Part shown: positions 35,838 to 41,980 of the stretch, one piece after another
How the letters are laid out: the number at the start of each line of letters is the position of its first letter
How positions within the stretch are numbered: the first letter of the stretch is position 1
From: Bacteroidota bacterium
GTDB taxonomy: Bacteria > Bacteroidota > Bacteroidia > Bacteroidales > CG2-30-32-10
Length of the DNA: 41,980 bases
NCBI GenBank assembly: GCA_013377115.1
Contig: JACAAW010000012.1
Span: 1 to 41,980 of the forward strand
Direction of reading: 5' to 3'
Notes under the pieces: generated by a model
Databases searched by the model: none
Seen by the model: only the letters and a program-made list of their open reading frames with translations
Told to the model about the DNA's origin: nothing
Position numbers and translations under genes: made by a program

Positions 35838-35988
35838 CCCTAAATTTATTAAAAATCCTCTAATAGCCCCGACCTTAAGGTCGGGGCTATTTTATTAACA
35901 ATACATTTTTGCAGGGCTTCAGCCCTTTAATCCTAAACTCAATACATTCCGATCTGAAAAGGTTGTTGCGAAAACGAAAGTGAATTAA
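35838..35988. repeat. 151-bp palindromic repeat, copy A
   Basis: Aligns without gaps to copy B (41564-41714) with 8 mismatches in 151. It holds a perfect 24-nt palindrome (agccccgacc ttaa ggtcggggct, 35865-35888), a GGGCTTCAGCCC hairpin and the 27-bp cysE-tail sequence at the right edge. The identity ends sharply at the TAA of that tail. Confidence 0.9.
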
Positions 35989-36190
35989 ATTTTGAAATAA
36001 GGAAAAACACAAAGAAAAAAGATCGCAATAATACTTAAAAGGGACGTAATCCAAAACACCATTATTTGGAAATTTTTTATTGTTTCTAAAGGATAAAATC
36101 CAAGAGTTTTGGCAAGCTTTTTCAAAATAATCTTAAATATAAACGGTTCTTTCGGGGAATTTGCATCGTTAATGAATATTCTTATATCGT
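35985..36190 (-). pseudogene. Possible gene remnant with a C-terminal membrane helix
   Basis: On the minus strand an open frame without a plausible start reads ... NDANSPKEPFIFKI ... KTLGFYPLETIKNFQ, then a membrane-like segment WITSLLSIIAIFFLCVF and a stop whose codon falls in the edge of repeat copy A. Codon use looks protein-like. Its beginning merges with the 3' end of the SBBP gene in another frame. It could be a gene truncated by the repeat, or chance. Low certainty. Confidence 0.25.
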
Positions 36191-36196
36191 ATTTTA

Positions 36197-37951
36197 TTAA
36201 AACAATAAGACCTTTTTTACAGATACTTTATTGTCTGTAAAAACTCTTACAAAATAAGTTCCCTTAGCAATATTTGACAAATCAAAACTTACGGATCCAG
36301 ATACATTTTGTTTGGAAGCCACAATAATTCCCATGATATTTATTATTGAAATATCTGCTTCCGAAACATTATCAATGTATATCATATCCATTGTTGGATT
36401 TGGATAAATCGAAAACAAACTATTTTTGTTATCAGTTAATTCATTATTGCCAGTTATAATAGAACAGGAGCCTTCATTATATTTAGCAATGAAAATATCA
36501 ATATCCCCGGCTGACACTAAATTCTGGGCCATCGCTCCTGGGTCAAAATCCGCGGTATTATTATACCCGCCTGTAATAATCATTTGTGTTGCAGTTAATG
36601 CAAGTCCGTTTAACCTATCATTACCGGTTCCACCATAATTACCGGCACATATAAAAACTCCATTGGAATCCAGCTCACATGTAAATCCATCCAAACCACC
36701 AGCAGTAGTTAAATTATATATCCCTCCATCTGGATCAAAATCATTTGTCCCGCTAAAAGTTCCGGCTAAAAAAATATTGTTATTATCATCCAGTTTTATT
36801 CTGTATGCTGCCTGATCGTACATTGCCCCTGCCGAGCCACCCATTTGTTTTGCAAAAATAAAATTTCCGGCAGCATCCAATTTGCTCACATAAATTGAAT
36901 AGCCTCCTAATGCAACAATATTTTGTGTCCCGCCATTTGGATCAAAATTAAGGGTACCAGAAAATTGTCCAGAAGTATAAATGTTGCCATGGTTGTCAAG
37001 TGTTATTCCATAACCTATTCCAACGCTCATTCCCGAGGCAGCAAGAGTTTTTGCAAAAATAAAATTACCTGATGCATCTAATTTGCTTATATATGACCCT
37101 CTAGGCAAATTGTAAGTAGCTCCACTGGGATCAAAATCAGTTGTGGCAAATGTATATCCTGTTGTATAAACATTATTTGTTGCATCGGTTGCAATTCCTA
37201 ATCCACGGCTCTCCTCATTGGGAACGACAGCATCAAATTGTTTAGCCCAAATCCATGCACCTGATATTCCATTGAGTTTTGCTACATATGCATTATTATT
37301 TACCCCTCCAGTAGCCTCTAAAATAATAGATACTCCAAAAAAATCTTTACCATCATGATAACCTGTTATATAAACATCACCCATTGCATCAGTTGCTATT
37401 GCCGCTGCATCCGTAAAACTGTTGCCAACAGCATAATTTGACCATATAAAATTACCTGAAGGATCTAATTTAACAACAAAGTTATTAAACAAAGTTCCAC
37501 CAGCTGTCATATTTTGTACAGTTGGACCCGGATCAAAATCACAGGTTCCGTAAAACCATCCACAGACTAAAATATTTCCCGATGCATCCAAGCAAAGGTC
37601 ACGACATAAACCTTGGCCTCCAGAGGGATTCCCAACACCAATAGCTTTTGCCCACACTAGACTCCCTGCTGCATCATATTTACAAACATAAGACGCAGCT
37701 GGCATTGTGCCCGTATGTATATTCGTGACTCCAGTTCCAGGATCAAAATCTATTACACCTGTAAAGGTGCCAGCGACATAAATATTTCCTGCCAAATCAG
37801 TTACAACTGATTTTCCTAAATCTAATCCACTGCCTCCATATGAATTCGCAACATTGTACGCAGGCTGTGCAAATAATCCTTGGGAGCAATATGCAATACC
37901 AGCAATAAAAAAACTCATTTTAATAATTTTTTTTAGAATGTTTGATTTCAT
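36197..37951 (-). CDS. T9SS cargo protein with seven SBBP propeller repeats
   Basis: A 584-residue secreted protein. Signal peptide (MSFFIAGIAYCSQGLFAQ), then seven consecutive units of about 60-70 residues built as A-x-D-x-x-G-N-I-Y-x-x-G, ...DFDP..., VSKLDASGNFIFAK; one unit (third) has lost the DFDP motif. Seven SBBP units suggest one complete seven-bladed beta-propeller. The C-terminal ~75 residues are a type A sorting domain (SIYPNPTMDMIYID ... IAKGTYFVRVF, VSVKKVLLF). Expected at the cell surface or secreted; ligand unknown. It lies downstream of another T9SS cargo gene on the same strand, 117 nt apart. Confidence 0.88.
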   Translation of the reverse strand: MKSNILKKIIKMSFFIAGIAYCSQGLFAQPAYNVANSYGGSGLDLGKSVVTDLAGNIYVAGTFTGVIDFDPGTGVTNIHTGTMPAASYVCKYDAAGSLVWAKAIGVGNPSGGQGLCRDLCLDASGNILVCGWFYGTCDFDPGPTVQNMTAGGTLFNNFVVKLDPSGNFIWSNYAVGNSFTDAAAIATDAMGDVYITGYHDGKDFFGVSIILEATGGVNNNAYVAKLNGISGAWIWAKQFDAVVPNEESRGLGIATDATNNVYTTGYTFATTDFDPSGATYNLPRGSYISKLDASGNFIFAKTLAASGMSVGIGYGITLDNHGNIYTSGQFSGTLNFDPNGGTQNIVALGGYSIYVSKLDAAGNFIFAKQMGGSAGAMYDQAAYRIKLDDNNNIFLAGTFSGTNDFDPDGGIYNLTTAGGLDGFTCELDSNGVFICAGNYGGTGNDRLNGLALTATQMIITGGYNNTADFDPGAMAQNLVSAGDIDIFIAKYNEGSCSIITGNNELTDNKNSLFSIYPNPTMDMIYIDNVSEADISIINIMGIIVASKQNVSGSVSFDLSNIAKGTYFVRVFTDNKVSVKKVLLF

Positions 37952-38068
37952 TTTTATCTTTTTAGAATGAATTTAAGTGGGCCCTGATTATTTTTAGTGA
38001 AAAGTTGAAATAAATCGAAGAACCCGCTAATCGATTTCCCAACATCTGGTTTAAATTTTATTTCTAGC

Positions 38069-39835
38069 TTACTGTTTAATAAACTTTTTTTGCAATCCTC
38101 CATTCTTGTTTCCAACTTTTAAAAAGTAAAAACCTTTTGCAATTGTATTTACATCAACAGTGAATAAATTATTTCCTTCTGAAGCAATAGTTGGCTCATG
38201 ATAAACTAATTTACCACACACATCATAAACAGAAATGTTAATATTTTCTTCACTTAAAGTAGAATATTGAAAACCCAAATTATTTTCGACAGGATTATTT
38301 AGCAAAGTTAGTTCGGCAGGCGTATTTTCACCACAATCAGACTTTATTTGAATGGGTCCAAAATATTCAAATTTACCATCGTAATCTGTTTGTTTCAGAC
38401 GATAGAAATTAATTCCATGCAAGGGTGATTCATCAGTCCATTTATAATTTAAAACCTGATTGCTATTGCCGGCCCCATCAATTGTACTTAAAACATCAAA
38501 ATCCTTTCCATTCTTCGAACCTTCAATGGTAAAAAAATCATTATTTATTTCTGAAGCTGTTGACCACTCAAGCTTTATTGTATTTTCATTAATACAATCA
38601 CCATTAAATGATAAGAGTTCTATTGGCAGAACACCGCATAATGGAGCCGTTTGACAAGATGCATAATCGTTTACAACATGCCAATTAAATGGATTAGCTG
38701 AGGCGACAAATGTCATGTTGGTTGAAAGAGGACTGACAAAATAACCTTGCGCAGTTGAAGTATATACATTTCCTCCGATTACTGCAAATCCAGCACCACC
38801 TGCTGTAACTGGAGCCAATGTTAAAGTCCCAGAACATAATAATGATCCAGTTGGAGTAAAAACACGAATTTGCTGGGGAACATCAGTATTAAATATGTAA
38901 ATATTCCCATCCGTATCGACATTCAAATCAATTGGACCTGCAAAAGCTGTAAACCCTGGTATCGTCATCCAAAAAGTTGCATTTCCTGTTCCATTATACC
39001 TGTAAACATCTCCTGTGGAACCATTTAAATTATAAATATAACCACCTCCACCACCTGGATTAGTGTAAGCTGCGGTTGGACCTGCTGTATGACCTGTATT
39101 AATCCATGTATTAGTTACTGCATTCCACCACCAATAGGTCATTGTTGTTGAATTAATGGTATAATATGTGGGAGAAGTTGTTCCACCATTAATATTTGGA
39201 CAAAGAGTCAAACCTTTAAAAGTGCTATTTGTCAAAGGAATTGTATTTACCGGATTGGTTCCTGAAATTGGCAAACTAGGATCATAAAGACTTATCACAT
39301 TCCCGGATAATCCCGCTATTTGTGAACAACTAGCAATTGTGTTATTTAGAGCATTAGTTACACATACTGATGTTGGAGTAAAATCAGAATTTGCAAAATT
39401 CATCACTCTAAAATAATAAGTTGTTCCAATTGTCAAACCACTGCTGAAACCAACTGATTCTATTTGACCTGTTGTTGTGTATAAGTCTGCCTGAGCACAA
39501 CCTATTTCTGCTAAACCCGCACATGCACCAGAAAAAACTTGAATACCGGGTTCATTAGTTGCACCAGCAGGTGTGATGACGGTAATCGTTGCATTCGTGC
39601 TTGTGGCAACAAAACGATACCAACCTTCTCTTCGAATTATAGCTCCTGTGCATGAAGGTGCAAATCCTGCCGTAATTGTAGCATCATTAATAAGTCCTGA
39701 ATTGCATGCACCATTTACAGTTATTAAGGTTGCAGAGGCACATGTTGTTCCTTGTGCTTTAATATTATTAGAAAAGAATAAAAATAGAAATAGTATTAGC
39801 AAAACGCTTTTTATAATTTTTTTTGTTTTTTTCAT
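38069..39835 (-). CDS. T9SS cargo protein, CHU_C-like
   Basis: A 588-residue secreted protein: signal peptide (VLLILFLFLFFSNNIKAQ), an N-terminal beta domain resembling pre-peptidase/PPC modules (GWYRFVATSTNATITVITP ... GTTYYFRVMNF, about 30-165), a Gly/Thr/Asn-rich middle part with NHL-like strands (DLNVDTDGNIYIFN), then the fibronectin-like module common in Bacteroidota cargo (LPIELLSFNGDC ... LEWSTASEINNDFFTIEG), and a T9SS type A sorting domain (last ~75 residues, NIAKGFYFLKV replaced here by NTIAKGFYFLKVG, KKFIKQ). No enzyme motif is seen. It has its own consensus promoter. Confidence 0.85.
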   Translation of the reverse strand: MKKTKKIIKSVLLILFLFLFFSNNIKAQGTTCASATLITVNGACNSGLINDATITAGFAPSCTGAIIRREGWYRFVATSTNATITVITPAGATNEPGIQVFSGACAGLAEIGCAQADLYTTTGQIESVGFSSGLTIGTTYYFRVMNFANSDFTPTSVCVTNALNNTIASCSQIAGLSGNVISLYDPSLPISGTNPVNTIPLTNSTFKGLTLCPNINGGTTSPTYYTINSTTMTYWWWNAVTNTWINTGHTAGPTAAYTNPGGGGGYIYNLNGSTGDVYRYNGTGNATFWMTIPGFTAFAGPIDLNVDTDGNIYIFNTDVPQQIRVFTPTGSLLCSGTLTLAPVTAGGAGFAVIGGNVYTSTAQGYFVSPLSTNMTFVASANPFNWHVVNDYASCQTAPLCGVLPIELLSFNGDCINENTIKLEWSTASEINNDFFTIEGSKNGKDFDVLSTIDGAGNSNQVLNYKWTDESPLHGINFYRLKQTDYDGKFEYFGPIQIKSDCGENTPAELTLLNNPVENNLGFQYSTLSEENINISVYDVCGKLVYHEPTIASEGNNLFTVDVNTIAKGFYFLKVGNKNGGLQKKFIKQ

Positions 39836-39852
39836 CTCATAATAATTTTCAA

Positions 39853-39883
39853 CAAAACTAAAGTGGTAGAATCCAGTTCACAA
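39853..39883 (-). promoter_or_regulatory. Promoter of the CHU_C-like T9SS cargo gene
   Basis: Minus strand: TTG (39883-39881), 20 nt, TAGTTTTG (39860-39853), full consensus match, 17 nt ahead of the ATG. Confidence 0.65.
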
Positions 39884-39992
39884 ACCAATATTATTCTTAA
39901 GTAGTATGAGACAACAAGCACAATCTCTCCTATATACCTGTTTTTCTTGTCCTTATGTCTTTTTTAAAGGAAATTAATTCTATTGGTACTTA

Positions 39993-40023
39993 TTGCTATT
40001 TCAAAAAACAAATCTTATTTTTG
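39993..40023 (+). promoter_or_regulatory. Promoter of the 499-residue helical protein, near leaderless
   Basis: TTG (39993-39995), 20 nt, TATTTTTG (40016-40023). The ATG at 40028 is only 4 nt past the box, so the transcript should start at or within a few bases of the start codon. Confidence 0.6.
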
Positions 40024-40027
40024 CTTA

Positions 40028-41527
40028 ATGAAGAAACCATCTAATCAAGTATTTATTCTTGTTAAATCATTAGACTCGCATGAAAAAACCTTTATTAAGC
40101 GCTGTCTTCATAAAGAATCAAAATCATCCATAAATGAAGATTTATTTGATTATCTGTGTTCCCAATCAGAATACAATGAGAATAAAATGCTTTTGTCGGT
40201 TAAAAAAATTAAGAAAAGTACCGTTAAACATTGCAAACAAAATATTTTTGATTTCATTCTCAAATCACTTGAACTATATTACGCTGGGTCAACCACAGAA
40301 CAAAAACTAAATCGGGCGCTATTTCAAGTCAGGATGCTAAAAAAAAAGAAGATGTTTTCGAAAGCCAACAAACTAATCCTCTCATCAATAGAAATAGCAG
40401 AAAAGTCAGGTCACTTTTTATTGCAACTGCAGTTTATCGCAGAACAGCAGCTATTAGAAATTGAAAGTGAAAACATTGCAGATTACGAACAGTTTTTTTT
40501 GAAAAACTCATTTGCAAAGGAAAAATTGCTAAATTCATATATTAATGCGCAACAAAATCAAGAGAAAATTCATTTATTACGAAGGTTAAATATTAAGGAT
40601 GGTTGTTATCCGGAAAATGAAAAACATCAAATAACTAAAAAGATTAATTCAGATATCATCCTGAAATCAAATTCAAATGAAACTAGAAATACCTTCATTG
40701 TTTTACAAGAAAATTTTATTGAATACTATTGCCTTTTATTGCTAAATGAATATTCTAAATCAAAAGAATGTTTTAAAAGGTATTTAAATTTATATGAAAG
40801 GTTTAACGAAAAAATCGAAAACCCTGAAGAATATTTATGGCATTTACATGTGGGTATTACCATTAGTATTTTTACTGATGACAAGAATTTGCTTTGGGAA
40901 TTAGATAAAAAAGCTGATAATCTATTAACCGCGCTGCAGGTAAAATACAAAAATACTGAGGTATTGGTAAATTATATCATTGTAAAAAATAATGTAATTG
41001 CTTTTTTAACACATGATGAGGATTTTCAGGAAGCAAGCATTAGATCTGAAAGTTTAAAGAGTGTTATTCTTACAACTAAAGTAAAGCCTAGTATTAGAAA
41101 AATATTTTTAGCTAATTTATGTCAAACTTATTTGTGCAATGGTGAAACCAGAAAAGCTTTGCAATGCTATAATTTGCTAAATAATAACCATGAATATCAA
41201 AATATTCGGAATGATATTGATCCAGGTATGAACGTTTTGGGTTTAGCAATTTTCTTCGAATTAGATTCTCATGAAAATATTGAAAGTTTAGTCAGAAGTT
41301 GTAAAAGAAAGATAGACTTCAAATTGCAAAGCAAAATTTATCATCACCTTATTAGCTTCTTTTCTGAAGCAATAAAAACAAATGAAAAGCCAAAATTAAA
41401 ATTATTGTTTGAAGATATTTTACAAAAAATAAATTCTATTGAAACTAGCGATTCAGAATCCGTTTTCTTTCTTGAAAACACTTTGATTGGTGCATGGCTG
41501 AGAAAAAAATTCAAATTTCTAGTTTAG
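40028..41527 (+). CDS. Helical-repeat (TPR-like) protein of unknown function
   Basis: The start is taken at ATG 40028 (MKKPSNQVFILV), because the ORF-track TTG at 39983 lies upstream of the promoter; this gives 499 residues. No signal peptide or membrane span. The body is almost wholly alpha-helical with TPR-like pairs (MFSKANKLILSSIEIAEKSGHFLLQLQFI; GETRKALQCYNLLNNN) and many Lys/Glu/Asn residues. The N-terminal pattern (KSLDSHEKTFIKRCL) resembles uncharacterised Bacteroidota proteins I have seen without function. A scaffold or regulatory role is possible, but nothing in the context supports one. Confidence 0.7.
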   Translation: MKKPSNQVFILVKSLDSHEKTFIKRCLHKESKSSINEDLFDYLCSQSEYNENKMLLSVKKIKKSTVKHCKQNIFDFILKSLELYYAGSTTEQKLNRALFQVRMLKKKKMFSKANKLILSSIEIAEKSGHFLLQLQFIAEQQLLEIESENIADYEQFFLKNSFAKEKLLNSYINAQQNQEKIHLLRRLNIKDGCYPENEKHQITKKINSDIILKSNSNETRNTFIVLQENFIEYYCLLLLNEYSKSKECFKRYLNLYERFNEKIENPEEYLWHLHVGITISIFTDDKNLLWELDKKADNLLTALQVKYKNTEVLVNYIIVKNNVIAFLTHDEDFQEASIRSESLKSVILTTKVKPSIRKIFLANLCQTYLCNGETRKALQCYNLLNNNHEYQNIRNDIDPGMNVLGLAIFFELDSHENIESLVRSCKRKIDFKLQSKIYHHLISFFSEAIKTNEKPKLKLLFEDILQKINSIETSDSESVFFLENTLIGAWLRKKFKFLV

Positions 41528-41563
41528 GTTTTTGCCATTGGGAAACCTCAAAATCTTCTAAAC

Positions 41564-41714
41564 CCCTAAATTCATTTAAAATCCTCTAATAGCCCCGTCC
41601 TTAAGGTCGGTGCTATTTTATTAACAATACATTTTTGCAGGGCTTCAGCCCTTTAATACTAAACTCAATACATTCCGATCTGAAAAGGTTGTTGCAGAAA
41701 CGAAGGTGAATTAA
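41564..41714. repeat. 151-bp palindromic repeat, copy B (no transposase)
   Basis: Same length and order as copy A with 8 mismatches. Two of them break the central palindrome (agccccgTcc / ggtcggTgct), so the hairpin is imperfect here. The GGGCTTCAGCCC hairpin and the 27-bp cysE-tail sequence are kept (two mismatches to cysE). No transposase gene is attached, which suggests a non-autonomous, REP/MITE-like copy. Confidence 0.9.
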
Positions 41715-41747
41715 AATATCTAATTGTCTTTTACATAATGTCATAGT

Positions 41748-41820
41748 GTGTGCCAAATCGATGGGAAATCCATGGGAGATCCAAGGTTAATCCATGGCTA
41801 ATGCATGAAGAGTGCATGAA
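41748..41820. repeat. 11-bp degenerate tandem array
   Basis: Units CGATGGGAAAT, CCATGGGAGAT, CCAAGGTTAAT, CCATGGCTAAT, GCATGAAGAGT and partial GCATGAA run from 41759 to 41820; GTGTGCCAAAT (41748-41758) may be a further unit. The last units are close to GTATGAGGAGT-GTATGAA in the array at 230-284. Confidence 0.8.
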
Positions 41821-41825
41821 AAACA

Positions 41826-41858
41826 AAAAGGGATTCTGCATAAAACAGAATCCCTTTT
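41826..41858 (-). terminator. Terminator of the partial minus-strand gene
   Basis: Perfect 13-bp stem AAAAGGGATTCTG / CAGAATCCCTTTT with a 7-nt loop, 21 nt past the stop codon of the gene entering from the right. On the minus strand it is followed by a T-run (TTTTTGTTTTT). Confidence 0.8.
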
Positions 41859-41879
41859 CTTTTACAAAAGTATCTTAGA

Positions 41880-41980
41880 TCAAAAATATAATTTATAATA
41901 AACCATAGGCGAAAACCCAAGTTGATATTGGTTTTCAACAGTTTGCTTTTGTCTATTATAGGTTTGCATTAACACATTTT
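41880..41980 (-). CDS. C-terminal end of a probable outer-membrane beta-barrel protein (partial)
   Basis: An open frame enters from the window edge and ends at TGA 41882-41880. The visible 33 residues (... QTYNRQKQTVENQYQLG, FSPMVYYKLYF) end in an alternating strand with a terminal Phe, the usual outer-membrane barrel signature. The terminator just downstream supports a real gene end. Family not identifiable from this piece. Confidence 0.55.
   Translation of the reverse strand, partial: NVLMQTYNRQKQTVENQYQLGFSPMVYYKLYF

Larger units (their letters stand above)
35386..35988 (+). mobile_element. IS200-like/RAYT unit with palindromic 3' end
   Basis: The unit contains the Y1 transposase gene, a hairpin (GGGCT/AGCCC at 35829-35840), a perfect 24-nt palindrome (35865-35888), a second hairpin (AGGGCT/AGCCCT, 35913-35926) and a right end that repeats the last 27 bp of cysE with one mismatch. 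Directly repeated 27-mers (35359-35385 and 35962-35988) thus bound the unit. IS200/IS605 elements normally make no target duplication, so the direct repeats need another explanation. The exact left end is not certain. Confidence 0.6.
41528..41879. other. Repeat-filled intergenic region
   Basis: No gene is seen. It holds repeat copy B (41564-41714), an 11-bp tandem array (41748-41820) and a terminator hairpin (41826-41858) that belongs to the partial minus-strand gene at the window end. Confidence 0.8.

Overview
The window is AT-rich chromosomal DNA from a member of the Bacteroidota. Three lines of evidence support this: secreted proteins end in type IX secretion (Por/T9SS) sorting domains, gene starts are preceded by the Bacteroidota-type promoter (TTG, 19-20 nt, TAnnTTTG), and Shine-Dalgarno sequences are largely absent. 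The lineage below phylum cannot be fixed from the sequence alone. No rRNA, CRISPR array or prophage is visible. Two tRNA genes are present.

Layout. 1-458: gene-free, filled with short inverted and tandem repeats. 459-5296: envelope genes, with an MCE/MlaD-like protein and an N-acetylmuramoyl-L-alanine amidase on the minus strand, divergent from lptD. 5335-10117: tRNA-Gln, radA, a small lipoprotein, glnS and a cation diffusion facilitator, all minus strand. 10253-10951: folB, an overlapping small CWC-type cysteine-rich protein missing from the ORF track, and tRNA-Cys. 11174-15140: a minus-strand purH-mreB-mreC-mreD block without the usual mrdA/rodA. 15311-19931: an ABC-transporter permease, gpmI and recJ on the plus strand.

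19933-29472 is the most interesting block: ygeY, ygeW, an outer-membrane barrel protein, a fused iron-sulfur/molybdenum hydroxylase of the selenium-dependent xanthine dehydrogenase type, a convergent mocA, and ygfK. In other bacteria this gene set forms the uric-acid/purine-degradation (formerly 'selenium-dependent molybdenum hydroxylase') locus. Here ygeY starts 2 nt after recJ, an outer-membrane protein is embedded in the operon, and ygeX, ssnA and the hydantoinase gene are not in the window. A plausible division of labour is uptake by the barrel, redox steps on purines by the hydroxylase and YgfK, cofactor maturation by MocA, and downstream carbamoyl/amide steps by YgeW and YgeY. Substrates are inferred, not seen.

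29576-41980 is accessory: a large secreted metzincin-type metalloprotease of unknown family, three T9SS cargo proteins (BNR-like, seven-bladed SBBP propeller, CHU_C-like), a serine acetyltransferase gene (cysE), an IS200-like/RAYT Y1 transposase directly downstream of cysE, a 151-bp palindromic repeat next to the transposase with a second copy 5.7 kb away, a long helical protein of unknown function with a near-leaderless promoter, and the C-terminal end of a probable outer-membrane protein running off the window.
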